A model generated the notes under the pieces. It saw only the letters and a program-made list of their open reading frames with translations. It did not search any database and was not told the origin of the DNA. Of a stretch of 64,000 bases of DNA, positions 20,094 to 28,229 are shown one piece after another. A program made the translations under genes and the position numbers. Source of the stretch: Sphingomonas sp. dw_22 (GTDB lineage: Bacteria; Pseudomonadota; Alphaproteobacteria; Sphingomonadales; Sphingomonadaceae); contig NZ_JAAVVE010000015.1 of assembly GCF_018449795.1 (NCBI RefSeq), positions 1 to 64,000 on the forward strand, in the 5' to 3' direction. Each line of letters starts with the position of its first letter. Within the stretch, counting starts at the first letter, position 1.

Positions 20094-20203
20094 CGTCACC
20101 CCGGCCGAAGTGCCGGGGTCCACCGTGCTTCTGGGAGGGCCGCTAGAATTTGGAGGTGCTCGCTCGCGGACGAGTGGACCCCGGCACTTCGGCCGGGGTG
20201 ACG
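20094..20203. repeat. 110 bp palindromic repeat, copy 1
   Basis: It has perfect 30-base inverted ends (CGTCACCCCGGCCGAAGTGC continuing to GTCCAC) around a ~50-base variable centre. Each arm also folds by itself around GCCGAAGTGCC. It lies in the 19748-20237 gap between mraZ and a small gene. Copies 2 and 3 are at 29211 and 33028. Confidence 0.92.
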
Positions 20204-20237
20204 AAGGAAGGAGCGTGTCGTCCGCCGAACGCCGAAC

Positions 20238-20570
20238 CTAGTGCTGCGCCTCGTCGCGCCGCCGGGCTTCCTCGCGCCGGGCGATTTCCGCCGCGTTGAC
20301 GGATTCGGTCGATTCCGTGCTGGGAGCAACGCCCAGTTCGGCGAGCGGCTCATCCTTCTTGTCGAGTGCACCCGGAGACGCGCCGTCGGAGAGATTCGCC
20401 ACCACCATCGCATTCGACGCGCCGATCGCGGAGACCGGCTGCTCGCGATTGGCGGAGGAGAAGACAACGCTCACCACCGCGATCAGCACCAACACGATCC
20501 CTAGACCGGTCATGCCGACGCGAATTCTCTGCATCGCCTGGGCAGAGTCTTGGTGCGATCCCGACTTCAT
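20238..20570 (-). CDS. Small single-pass membrane protein, unknown
   Basis: It codes for 110 residues from ATG 20570. There is a short polar N-terminus, one clear membrane segment at about residues 19-40 (VGMTGLGIVLVLIAVVSVVF), then a polar periplasmic or cytoplasmic region. The last ~20 residues are highly charged (AAEIARREEARRRDEAQH). I recognise no family. It is preceded by cysteine synthase on the same strand (50 bp gap), so the two may be co-transcribed. A later ATG at the MQRIRVG stretch would also keep the membrane segment. Confidence 0.7.
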   Translation of the reverse strand: MKSGSHQDSAQAMQRIRVGMTGLGIVLVLIAVVSVVFSSANREQPVSAIGASNAMVVANLSDGASPGALDKKDEPLAELGVAPSTESTESVNAAEIARREEARRRDEAQH

Positions 20571-20620
20571 ACCTGTGGCATAAATGTAACGGGTTATCCC
20601 GCCCGTGTCGAGCGACAGGC

Positions 20621-21613
20621 TCAGCCCTGCCCGAGCCAGGGCAGGACGGGCAGTCCCTTGGCCTTCAGCCACTCGCCATTGTAGAGCGTCGAGAGATAGC
20701 GGAAGCCGGTATCGGCGAGGATCGTCGCGATCCGCTTGCCCGGCCCAAGCTCCCGCGCGAGCCGTACCGCGCCCGCCACGTTGATGCCCGAGGACAGCCC
20801 CAGGCACAGCCCCTCCTCGGCCAGCAGCCGGCGGACCCATTCCATCCCTTCCTCATCGGAGATGCGGAACTGGGTGTCGACCGGCGCGCCTTCCAGATTG
20901 GCGGTGATCCGCCCCTGCCCGATACCCTCGGCCACCGACGAGCCTTCGGACTTCAGCTCGCCATGCGCATAATATTCGTACAGCGCCGCGCCATAGGGGT
21001 CGCTGAGCGCGATGCAGACCTTCTCGTCCTTGGACTTGAGGCCCAGTCCGACGCCGGCGAACGTGCCGCCGGTGCCCGCCGCGCAGGTGAAGCCGTCGAT
21101 CCGGCCATCCATCTGCGCCCAGATCTCCTCGGCGGTGCCGACGATATGCGCGCGGCGATTGGCGATATTGTCGAACTGGTTGGCCCAGATCGCGTTGGGC
21201 GTCTCCTCGGCGATGCGGCGCGAGGTGTGGACGAAATGGCCGGGGTTCGAATAGGGCGCGGCCGGCACCAGCACCAGCTCGGCGCCCAGCGCGCGCAGCG
21301 TGTCCATCTTCTCGCGCGATTGGGTCTCGGGCATGACGATGATCGTCTTGTAACCCTTGGCATTGCCGACCAGCGCCAGGCCGATGCCGGTATTGCCCGC
21401 CGTCCCTTCCACGATCGTCCCGCCGGGCTGGATCGCGCCGCGCTCCTCGGCATCCTGGACGATGAACAGCGCCGCGCGGTCCTTCACCGAAGCGCCGGGA
21501 TTAGCGAACTCGCACTTGCCGAAGATGTCGCAGCCGCTGGCCTCGCTAGGGCCTTTCAGGCGCACCATCGGCGTATTGCCAATGAGCGCCAGCGTGTCGG
21601 GGGTCGCATGCAT
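20621..21613 (-). CDS. cysK: Cysteine synthase (O-acetylserine sulfhydrylase)
   Basis: PLP enzyme that makes L-cysteine from O-acetylserine and sulfide. It is 330 residues from the ATG before HATPDTLALIGNTPMVRL; the frame allows an earlier start at 21649, but that region does not fit the family. Motifs: the PLP lysine in NPGASVKDRAAL near residue 44, the substrate loop EGTAGNTGIGLAL, and the phosphate-binding glycines AAGTGGTFAG. The Ala in TAGNT, where CysK usually has Ser, also occurs in related enzymes, so a cysM/cystathionine synthase-like paralogue cannot be excluded. Confidence 0.92.
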   Translation of the reverse strand: MHATPDTLALIGNTPMVRLKGPSEASGCDIFGKCEFANPGASVKDRAALFIVQDAEERGAIQPGGTIVEGTAGNTGIGLALVGNAKGYKTIIVMPETQSREKMDTLRALGAELVLVPAAPYSNPGHFVHTSRRIAEETPNAIWANQFDNIANRRAHIVGTAEEIWAQMDGRIDGFTCAAGTGGTFAGVGLGLKSKDEKVCIALSDPYGAALYEYYAHGELKSEGSSVAEGIGQGRITANLEGAPVDTQFRISDEEGMEWVRRLLAEEGLCLGLSSGINVAGAVRLARELGPGKRIATILADTGFRYLSTLYNGEWLKAKGLPVLPWLGQG

Positions 21614-21786
21614 GGCCGCTAGATAGGGGCGCAACCGCGCTCGCCGCAAGCAAGCGCTGATGCGCCGATGCGAAGATCGCGTTGCGTGCTTTATGGAAAC
21701 GCTATGCCGGCGCGCGCAATTCCTCTCGAAGCTTTACGCGCGGCTCCCCTAATTCCGTTCTCCGACGCAATCTGGAGAAGCAAGGC

Positions 21787-22254
21787 GTGACACCGCATTT
21801 CAGCCTGGCCGGCCTGTTCCGACCGGCGCACACCGCGGACGATTCCGACGACCCCGGGCAAGGCCCCAGCCACGCCCAGATCGCCTCCCGCCTCGCCGAA
21901 TGGCGGCATCGGGGGCATCGCTCGATCCGCATCCTCGATCTCGCCTGCGGCCGCGGGGACCGGCTGCTGCGCGCCGCCGCCCGGGCACGCGAGCTCGGCT
22001 TCGTCTCGATCGAAGCACGCGGCGTCGATCCCTCCCCCGGCCATGTCCGCCATGCCCGACACCGCGCCGAGAGCGAGGCGCATCCCAGCACCAGCATCGT
22101 CTTCGAAATCGGCGAACCGATCGCCGCGCTCGCCGCCGAGCATGACGGCGCCGCGGATCTCGTCCTGCTGTCCGAGCCCCGCCCCTATCCGTGCAGCCCG
22201 CTGGGCACGGCGCTCGACCGGGTGTGCGCCGGCTTCGTCCTCAGCGCGCCCTGA
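21787..22254 (+). CDS. SAM-dependent methyltransferase-like protein
   Basis: It is 155 residues from GTG 21787, chosen because GGAGAAG sits ~7 bases upstream; the frame is open from 21682. The main feature is [24 protein letters not shown] near residue 48, a good SAM-binding motif I, followed by an acidic motif II position in [15 protein letters not shown]. The protein is short for a full class I methyltransferase, and the later motifs are not obvious, so substrate and activity are unknown. Its 3' end overlaps the Mpo1-like gene on the other strand by 14 bases. Confidence 0.72.
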   Translation: MTPHFSLAGLFRPAHTADDSDDPGQGPSHAQIASRLAEWRHRGHRSIRILDLACGRGDRLLRAAARARELGFVSIEARGVDPSPGHVRHARHRAESEAHPSTSIVFEIGEPIAALAAEHDGAADLVLLSEPRPYPCSPLGTALDRVCAGFVLSAP

Positions 22255-22576
22255 CGATCCCGGCCCGCGCCAGATGCGGCCCCAGCCTTCCGCCGAGCCA
22301 CAGGAAGAACATGCGATAGTCCGAGAAGAGCGACCAGAGCGGATAGGTGAAGGTCGCCGGCCGGTTCTTCTCCACGCCGAAATGCGCGCCCCAGGCAAAG
22401 CCATAGCCGGCGATCGGCAGCAATGCCCACCACCAGCCGCCCGATCGGATCGCGACGATCAGGAACACGAAGGTCAGCGCGGTGCCGATATAGTGGAGCG
22501 TGCGGGTGGCGGGCCGCGCATGCTCGCGCAGGTAATAGGGCCAGAAGTCGCGGTATCGCGTGATCGTGCGCGCCAT
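22241..22576 (-). CDS. Mpo1-like (DUF962) membrane protein
   Basis: It is 111 residues with the DUF962 pattern: [24 protein letters not shown] at the start (family histidine), two hydrophobic hairpins ([13 protein letters not shown] and [21 protein letters not shown]), and [20 protein letters not shown]. The yeast member Mpo1 is a dioxygenase in 2-hydroxy fatty acid breakdown. Whether the bacterial protein does this is inference, though sphingomonads make 2-hydroxy fatty acids in their sphingolipids. It is convergent with the upstream methyltransferase-like gene. Confidence 0.9.
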   Translation of the reverse strand: MARTITRYRDFWPYYLREHARPATRTLHYIGTALTFVFLIVAIRSGGWWWALLPIAGYGFAWGAHFGVEKNRPATFTYPLWSLFSDYRMFFLWLGGRLGPHLARAGIVRAR

Positions 22577-22645
22577 GTAGGGAGGCTACACCCGCCTTCC
22601 GCTCCCTTGCAAGCCATGGTATAAAGCCTGCGCCAGGAGGTAGAA

Positions 22646-22909
22646 ATGGGCGCGCAACTCAACATCAAGGATGCCGATACCATTCGCCTTGCCCGCGAGC
22701 TCGCCGATGCCACTGGCCAACCCGTGACCAAGGCGATCAAGGCCGCGCTCGAGCAGGAACTGGCGCGCCGCGAGGAGGAAATCCAGGCGAGGATCGCGCG
22801 GGTCAACGCCATCGTCGCCGAGTTCCAGCGCAACATGCCCGAGGAGTGGCGCGGCAAGACTTCCAAGGAGATCATGGACGAGATCTACGAGGACGGCCTC
22901 CCGAAATGA
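22646..22909 (+). CDS. vapB: VapB-type antitoxin
   Basis: It is 87 residues. The first ~40 (AQLNIKDADTIRLARELADATGQPVTKAIKAALEQEL) resemble the DNA-binding head of Rv0623-type VapB antitoxins. The charged C-terminal part (PEEWRGKTSKEIMDEIYEDGLPK) is the likely toxin-wrapping tail. AGGAGG lies ~7 bases before the ATG. Its TGA overlaps the vapC ATG (ATGA), giving the usual coupled antitoxin-first order. It probably represses its own promoter with VapC. Confidence 0.9.
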   Translation: MGAQLNIKDADTIRLARELADATGQPVTKAIKAALEQELARREEEIQARIARVNAIVAEFQRNMPEEWRGKTSKEIMDEIYEDGLPK

Positions 22910-23292
22910 TCGTCGATACCTCGGCGATCATGGCGATATTGATAGACGAGCCCGAAAGGCCGGCGTTCGTCGAAAAATTGGCCCGCGCCTCCGTCCGTCA
23001 GGTTTCGGCGGGCTCGTGGATCGAGCTGTCCGCCGTCCAGGTTCGCGGCAATCGCGACTATCAACAGGCACTCGACGTGCTGGCGGCGGAATTCAGCCTT
23101 GCGATCGCGCCGGTCACAGTCGAGCAGGCCCGGATCGGCCATGAGGCGTATCGCAAGTTCGGCATGGGTTCGGGCCACTCCGCCCGCCTGAATTTCGGCG
23201 ACTGCTTCGCCTATGCGCTCGCCAGGGCGACCGGGCAGCCCTTGCTCTACAAGGGCGACGATTTCGCGCGGACCGACATCATCGCCGCTTGA
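22906..23292 (+). CDS. vapC: VapC-type PIN-domain ribonuclease toxin
   Basis: It is 128 residues. PIN domain acidic residues are visible: D in MIVDTSAIMAIL (residue 4), E in GSWIELSAV near residue 40, and D in LNFGDCFAYALA near residue 96 with the later D in YKGDDFARTD. This set coordinates Mg for RNA cleavage in the family; its targets here are unknown. It follows vapB in ATGA overlap. All expected acidic positions are present, so the toxin appears intact. Confidence 0.92.
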   Translation: MIVDTSAIMAILIDEPERPAFVEKLARASVRQVSAGSWIELSAVQVRGNRDYQQALDVLAAEFSLAIAPVTVEQARIGHEAYRKFGMGSGHSARLNFGDCFAYALARATGQPLLYKGDDFARTDIIAA

Positions 23293-23294
23293 AG

Positions 23295-23789
23295 ATGCGC
23301 AAGCATAGCTTCCCGCCCGTCGTGGACCCCGACGTCCGCCTGCTCGTGCTGGGCAGCCTGCCCGGCGAGCGCTCGCTGGCCGAGCAGCGCTATTATGCGC
23401 ATCCGCAGAACCAGTTCTGGCGGCTGATCTCGCCAGCTGCCGGGCGCGACCTGGCCTCGCTGCCCTATGACGACCGCCTCGCCGCCTTGCTCGGCGCGCA
23501 TATCGGGCTGTGGGACGTGGTCGCCAGCGCGACGCGGCCGGGCAGCACCGACGCCGCGATCCGCGACATCGAAGGGCATAACATCGCCGCGCTCGCCGCC
23601 ACCCTGCCCCGGTTGCGCGCGATCGCCTTCAACGGCGGCACCGCGCTGCGCCACGGACTGAAGCAGCTCGGCCCCGCGGGCGCGCGCTACGCAATCGTCG
23701 CCTTGCCCTCGAGCAGCCCGCTCCACACGATCGGCCTCACCGCCAAGCTGCCCGCCTGGGAAGCGCTGCGTGCGCATTTGACGGGCTGA
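23295..23789 (+). CDS. Hypoxanthine (deoxyinosine) DNA glycosylase, UDG family 6-like
   Basis: It is 164 residues from ATG 23295. A TTG at 23289 that overlaps the vapC TGA is an alternative. Uracil-glycosylase-fold motifs: LLVLGSLPGERSLAEQRYYAHPQNQFWRLI near residue 15 and LPSSSPLHTIGL near the end, with GLWDVVASATRPGS between. The HPQNQFW pattern matches the DNA-deoxyinosine glycosylase group that removes deaminated adenine. It directly follows vapC, possibly as one transcript, which is an odd partner for a toxin-antitoxin pair. Confidence 0.85.
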   Translation: MRKHSFPPVVDPDVRLLVLGSLPGERSLAEQRYYAHPQNQFWRLISPAAGRDLASLPYDDRLAALLGAHIGLWDVVASATRPGSTDAAIRDIEGHNIAALAATLPRLRAIAFNGGTALRHGLKQLGPAGARYAIVALPSSSPLHTIGLTAKLPAWEALRAHLTG

Positions 23790-23881
23790 ATCCCTATTCC
23801 CACCCGCCGAGTAGGTTTTCCTTGCCGGCTCCGCCACAATCATGCCACAATTACGGCTAGATTAAGGCAGGAGAGAATGCA

Positions 23882-25480
23882 ATGCGCGTCAAGTTCCTGA
23901 TTTCAAGTGCGATTGTTTCGGTCACCCTCGCCGGATGCAGCGCCGAACCGGGCAGTTCAAGCACCTCGAGCCGCTCCCCCAGCTATGAAATGTCCCTTCC
24001 CGAGGAGATGGCGGCGCTGCCGCCCGAAAGCGCCGAGAAGTACAAGGCGAACGACATCTCCCCCGTCCGGGCCGTGGCGGACGCGCCCGTCTCCACCTTC
24101 GCGGTCGATGTCGATACCGCAGCCTATGCCAATGTCCGCCGCTTCCTGAACCAGGGCCAGTTTCCCCCGAAGGACGCCGTCCGCGCCGAGGAGCTCGTCA
24201 ATTATTTCCGCTATGATTATCCGCTGCCGGGCGATCGCGGCGCGCCGTTCAGCATCACCACCGACGTCGCGCAGACGCCGTGGAACCCGGACACCCGCCT
24301 GCTTCGCGTCGGGCTTCGCGGCTATGACCTCGCCCGCAGCGCACGTCCGCCCGCGAACCTCGTCTTCCTGATCGACGTCTCGGGATCGATGGACGAGCCC
24401 GACAAGCTGCCGCTGGTCAAATCGGCGCTGGCAATGCTCGCCGGGAATCTGCGGCCGCAGGACAGCGTCTCGATCGTCGTCTATGCCGGCGCCGCGGGTC
24501 TGGTGCTGCCGCCGACCAGCGATCCGCGACAGATCAAGGCCGCGCTCGACGATCTCCAGGCCGGCGGATCGACCGCGGGCGGCGAAGGCATCCAGCTCGC
24601 TTATGCCACCGCGCGCGCCACGTTCCGGCCCGAGGGGATCAACCGCGTGATCCTGGCCACCGATGGCGACTTCAATATCGGCATCACCGACCAGAAGGAG
24701 CTCGAGGAGCTGATCGAGCGGAACCGCGACGACGGCATCACCCTCACCACGCTCGGCTTCGGCCAGGGCAATCTCAACGATGCGATGATGGAGTCGGTCG
24801 CCGACAAGGGGAACGGCAACTACGCCTATATCGACAGCGCATCCGAAGCGCGGAAAGTGCTGGACGAGGAGCTTTCCTCCACGCTCTTCACCATCGCCAA
24901 GGACGTGAAGGTCCAGGTCGAGTTCAATCCGGCCGAGGTCAGCCAATATCGCCTGATCGGCTATGAGAATCGCGCGCTGAAGGAAGAGGATTTCGCCAAC
25001 GACAAGGTCGATGCGGGCGAGATCGGCGCGGGGCATCAAGTGACCGCGCTCTACGAGATCGTCCCCGCGGGCACCAAGGGCTGGCTGCCCGAGCGCCGCT
25101 ATGCCGGCAACCAGCGTGGCGGCGCCCTTCCCGATGCCGCCGCCGGCGAGCTCGCCACGGTCAAGCTGCGCTACAAGCTGCCGAACGGCGACACGTCGCG
25201 CCTCATCGAGCGCCCGGTCGCGGCGTCGCTGCTGCGCGCGGCCCCCTTGCCGAGCGGCGACCTGGCATTCGCGGTCTCGGTCGCCGGCTTCGCGCAGAAG
25301 CCGCGCGGCGACACGCTGCTCGGCGACTGGAGCTATGCCGACATCCGCCGCCTGGCGGGCACGCAATGGGGCTTCGGCAGCCAGAGCCAGTGGCGCCGGG
25401 AGTTCCTGGACCTGGTCGATCTAGCCCAATCCCGCAGCCGCCCCGCCCGAACCGCGAATGCGGAAACGCGGCCGCTTTAA
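23882..25480 (+). CDS. vWA-domain lipoprotein (YfbK-like)
   Basis: It is 532 residues. A lipoprotein signal ends in the lipobox VTLAGC (Cys ~19), so it is probably anchored to a membrane. After a von Willebrand N-terminal region (VSTFAVDVDTAAYANVRRFL) comes the vWA domain with the metal site DVSGSMDEP near residue 167 and the later TDGDFNIG. A C-terminal DUF3520-like domain covers about residues 370-520. GGAGAG precedes the ATG by ~7 bases. Family members are common, but their role is not established; metal-dependent protein binding is the likely activity. Confidence 0.9.
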   Translation: MRVKFLISSAIVSVTLAGCSAEPGSSSTSSRSPSYEMSLPEEMAALPPESAEKYKANDISPVRAVADAPVSTFAVDVDTAAYANVRRFLNQGQFPPKDAVRAEELVNYFRYDYPLPGDRGAPFSITTDVAQTPWNPDTRLLRVGLRGYDLARSARPPANLVFLIDVSGSMDEPDKLPLVKSALAMLAGNLRPQDSVSIVVYAGAAGLVLPPTSDPRQIKAALDDLQAGGSTAGGEGIQLAYATARATFRPEGINRVILATDGDFNIGITDQKELEELIERNRDDGITLTTLGFGQGNLNDAMMESVADKGNGNYAYIDSASEARKVLDEELSSTLFTIAKDVKVQVEFNPAEVSQYRLIGYENRALKEEDFANDKVDAGEIGAGHQVTALYEIVPAGTKGWLPERRYAGNQRGGALPDAAAGELATVKLRYKLPNGDTSRLIERPVAASLLRAAPLPSGDLAFAVSVAGFAQKPRGDTLLGDWSYADIRRLAGTQWGFGSQSQWRREFLDLVDLAQSRSRPARTANAETRPL

Positions 25481-25484
25481 GGAG

Positions 25485-25512
25485 CGCCGATATGCCCCCC
25501 AAAATATCGGCG
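25485..25512. terminator. Perfect 9 bp hairpin between convergent genes
   Basis: CGCCGATAT and ATATCGGCG pair perfectly around a 10-base loop just past the vWA gene stop and before the stop of the convergent lipoprotein gene. There is no T run on either side, so it is either a weak or Rho-assisted terminator or a 3'-end protecting stem. Confidence 0.4.
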
Positions 25513-25524
25513 GAACGATACGCC

Positions 25525-26013
25525 TCAGCCGCCGGCGCTGCCGTTCTCAGGCGCCGCGCTGGCGTTGCCTGGCTCCGCGTCGTTCTCGCCGGCCGGCTTC
25601 GGCCACGCGCATCCGGTCAAGGTGCGGGCGCCGATCTTCACTTCCGCGGTGAGCGGCGCGTCCTTTTCCCCGCATGCGGCGCGCGTCAGGGTGATCGTCA
25701 CCGGCGCGCCCTCGGGCGTCTGGGTGGGGAAGACCGCGCGATCGGCATCAACCCGGGGCGAGACCGGATAGAAATCGGTGAGGGTTCCCCCTGCCCCGGC
25801 GCGATCGGCATAGGTGATGCTCCCTGGCGCGATCTCGATCGCCCAGAAGGGCGCGGCGCCGCTTGCCCGCACCGGCTGCGACAGGTCGACGCTGCCCAGC
25901 ATCGGCCCCTTGCGCAGCACCGGCGCCGTGGCGTTCGCGGCATTTTCCACGCTCTCATCGGAACCGCATCCGGCGAGCAGCAGCGGCATGGCCAGCAACA
26001 GGAAGCGCATCAT
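25525..26013 (-). CDS. Small lipoprotein, uncharacterised
   Basis: It is 162 residues from the ATG at 26013, where GGAG lies 6 bases upstream. The signal ends in the lipobox LLLAGC (Cys ~16). The mature part has FWAIEIAPGSITYADR near residue 55 and TITLTRAACGEKDAPL with two cysteines (also in LTGCAWP), a pattern I know from uncharacterised COG3650-type envelope proteins. The C-terminus is Pro/Ala/Gly/Asn-rich. It is convergent with the vWA gene; no function can be assigned. Confidence 0.8.
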   Translation of the reverse strand: MMRFLLLAMPLLLAGCGSDESVENAANATAPVLRKGPMLGSVDLSQPVRASGAAPFWAIEIAPGSITYADRAGAGGTLTDFYPVSPRVDADRAVFPTQTPEGAPVTITLTRAACGEKDAPLTAEVKIGARTLTGCAWPKPAGENDAEPGNASAAPENGSAGG

Positions 26014-26278
26014 CGGTTTCTCCAGCATGTGCCGAATCCCTGCGCATCTCGGCCGGTCCGGTCAAGCGTCCCGAATCGGGGCGAAAGATTCGATCCGCCT
26101 GCCCCAAAAAAATCATGCCCGGACGTATCGGGGACATGCGGCTATTCCACTGGGCGCCCCGTGGGGCAGCGATCCGCGCAATATGTGGAAATTCACGCTG
26201 CGCCGCACAAATATTGTGTGACTTTATATCCGGAATCGCTTGACGATTCTTGCGACTCAAGGAAAAGCAACTTTCGCT

Positions 26279-26662
26279 ATGAAGAACCCCTCCCCCATCG
26301 CCTTTGCCGCCGCCGCGCTCCTCTCGCTGGCGGCTTGTGAAAACAAGCCCGAGGAAGTCGACAGCCGCGCGCCCGATCCCATGGCGGAAGCGCTGAAGAA
26401 CGCGCCGAAGGTCGAGCTGCCGCCCGCCGTCGCGGCGAGCAAGACGCTGCGCTGCGGCGACAACAGCCTGATCTATGTCGAATTCTTCCAGGGCGACAAG
26501 CAGGTCACCGTCCGCACCGAGAAGGGCGGCACCGTGACCATGCTCAAGGCGCCGAACGCCGGCGAGCCCTATGTCGCCGATGGCGGCTACAAGCTGACCG
26601 GCACGCCCAAGAGCGTCGAAGTCACGCTGCCGGGCAAGGGCTCCAAGACCTGCCACACCTGA
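26279..26662 (+). CDS. Lipoprotein with MliC-like (lysozyme inhibitor) domain
   Basis: It is 127 residues from ATG 26279. Signal and lipobox are SLAAC (Cys ~19). The second half reads LRCGDNSLIYVEFFQGDKQ, then TVTMLKAPNAGEPYVADGGYKL and GKGSKTCHT. One early and one late Cys plus the beta-strand spacing match the MliC/PliC lysozyme inhibitor fold, in which the two cysteines pair. The usual SGxxY-type loop is only loosely kept (AGEPY), so inhibitor function is a guess. It ends before a strong terminator at 26688. Confidence 0.65.
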   Translation: MKNPSPIAFAAAALLSLAACENKPEEVDSRAPDPMAEALKNAPKVELPPAVAASKTLRCGDNSLIYVEFFQGDKQVTVRTEKGGTVTMLKAPNAGEPYVADGGYKLTGTPKSVEVTLPGKGSKTCHT

Positions 26663-26687
26663 TACTGGGCAAAAGGCCGTAATTCCG

Positions 26688-26718
26688 GGTCCGGCGGGCA
26701 TTCCCGCCGGACCTTTTT
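26688..26718 (+). terminator. Rho-independent terminator after the MliC-like gene
   Basis: GGTCCGGCGGG and CCCGCCGGACC form an 11 bp GC-rich stem with a short CATT-type loop, followed by TTTTT. It separates the lipoprotein gene from parA. Confidence 0.88.
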
Positions 26719-26752
26719 CATGCCAGCTAGGGACCGCGGAGGAGCGAATCGA

Positions 26753-27475
26753 GTGCCGACGATCGCGGTCTACAGTCTGAAGGGCGGCGTCGGTAAGACG
26801 ACGCTGGCGGTCAATCTGGCCTGGGTTTCCGCCGTCAAGTCCGCGCGCACCACGCTGCTCTGGGATCTCGATCCCCAGGCGGCGTCCACCTTCCTGCTCG
26901 GCGGCGACGGCGCTTCCCGGCACAAGGCGCAGGCGATCTTCTCCAAGGATGTCGCCGCAGCCAAGCTGGTCCAGCCGACCGAGACGCCCCGGCTCGACCT
27001 GATTGCCGCCGACACTTCGCTGCGCGGGCTCGACCAGCTCTTCCACGACCTCGACAAGAAGAAGCGGCTGGGCAATCTGCTCGGCGACCTCGCTGCGACC
27101 TATGACCGCATCCTGCTCGATTGCCCGCCGGGCCTGACCGAGACGAGCGAGCAGGTGATGCGCGCCGCGGACCTGATCGTGGTGCCCGTCGTCCCCTCGC
27201 CGCTTTCGGAGCGCGCGTTCGAGGAAGTGGCCGCGCATCTGAAGGGCAAGACGCCGCTGATGCCGGTCCATTCGATGGTCGATCGCCGCCGCAAGCTCCA
27301 TGCCGAGGCGCTGGCCCGCAATCCCGACTGGCCGGTCGTCCCCGCCGCGAGCGTGATCGAGGCCGTCGCCGCGCGGCGCCAGGCCGTGGGCGCCTTCGCG
27401 CCGCGCACCGCGAGCGCCCAGGCCTTCGCCAATCTGTGGCAGGCGATCGAACGCCGGCTGGCCACCAAGCGTTAA
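26753..27475 (+). CDS. ParA/MinD-family ATPase without a ParB partner
   Basis: It is 240 residues from GTG 26753, chosen because GGAGGAG lies ~8 bases upstream; the open frame begins at 26720. Deviant Walker A is VYSLKGGVGKTTLAVNLAW near residue 7, with both the signature and the catalytic lysine. Switch regions are LLWDLDPQAAST near residue 38 and ILLDCPPGLTETSEQVM. No parB or centromere-like repeat is nearby, so this is an orphan ParA that may position something other than DNA. aat follows after 7 bases and is likely in the same operon. Confidence 0.88.
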   Translation: MPTIAVYSLKGGVGKTTLAVNLAWVSAVKSARTTLLWDLDPQAASTFLLGGDGASRHKAQAIFSKDVAAAKLVQPTETPRLDLIAADTSLRGLDQLFHDLDKKKRLGNLLGDLAATYDRILLDCPPGLTETSEQVMRAADLIVVPVVPSPLSERAFEEVAAHLKGKTPLMPVHSMVDRRRKLHAEALARNPDWPVVPAASVIEAVAARRQAVGAFAPRTASAQAFANLWQAIERRLATKR

Positions 27476-27482
27476 GGACGAT

Positions 27483-28229
27483 GTGACGCACCATATCCGC
27501 CAGGAACAGGATCTCGACCCGGACCTGGTTCTGCGCGCCTATGCGATGGGCGTCTTCCCGATGGCCGATCACCGCATCGCCGCCAGCGTCTATTGGGTGG
27601 AGCCCAAGCTGCGCGGGATATTGCCGCTGGACGACTTCCACCTCTCGCGCTCGCTGAAGAAAACGATCCTTTCCGACCGCTTCCGCGTGACCGTCGACAC
27701 TGCATTCGAAGCGATCATCCGGCTATGCGCGGAGAGTGCCGAGGACCGGCCCGATACCTGGATCAGCGGCCCGATCGAGCGCGTCTTCATCGAGCTGCAC
27801 CGCCGCGGCTTCGCCCATTCGATCGAATGCTGGGACGGCGACCGGCTGGCCGGCGGGCTCTACGGGCTGGCGCTGGGCCCCGCCTTTTTCGGCGAATCGA
27901 TGGTGACGCGGGTGCGCGACGCATCGAAGGTCGCCTTCGCGCATCTTGTCGCGCGGCTGAAGGCGGGCGGCTTCACCCTGCTCGATTGCCAGTTCCAGAC
28001 CGAGCATCTCGCCACGCTCGGCGCGGTCGAGATTCCGCGCGACGATTATATCGCGTTGCTGGGCGCGGCGCTCGGGGAGACTTCGGCGGGGCTCTCGCTG
28101 GGCGCGCCTTCGGTGGACGGCGACTTCTTCTCGATCGACCGGTTGCCTTCCGAGGGCGACGTGGCGGGCACCGTATCCGGGCCGCTGTCCCGGAAAGTCA
28201 TCTCGCAGCTCTTGGGCCACACATCGTAG
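27483..28229 (+). CDS. aat: Leucyl/phenylalanyl-tRNA--protein transferase
   Basis: It attaches Leu or Phe to proteins with N-terminal Arg/Lys, marking them for ClpS/ClpAP. It is 248 residues from GTG 27483 with AAGGA upstream. Family motifs: LRAYAMGVFPMAD near the N-terminus, VYWVEPKLRGILPLDDFHLSRSL, WISGPIERVFIELHRRGFAHSIECW, GLALGPAFFGESMVTR, and LLDCQFQTEHLATLGAVEIPR. The last ~60 codons lie opposite the 3' part of the DUF2155 gene. Confidence 0.95.
   Translation: MTHHIRQEQDLDPDLVLRAYAMGVFPMADHRIAASVYWVEPKLRGILPLDDFHLSRSLKKTILSDRFRVTVDTAFEAIIRLCAESAEDRPDTWISGPIERVFIELHRRGFAHSIECWDGDRLAGGLYGLALGPAFFGESMVTRVRDASKVAFAHLVARLKAGGFTLLDCQFQTEHLATLGAVEIPRDDYIALLGAALGETSAGLSLGAPSVDGDFFSIDRLPSEGDVAGTVSGPLSRKVISQLLGHTS

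Noticed and set aside
20094..20203. Reading the 110 bp palindromes as plain transcription terminators
   Set aside because: Stems are far longer than usual, have no T run, and recur with the same sequence at unrelated places, so they are repeats first.
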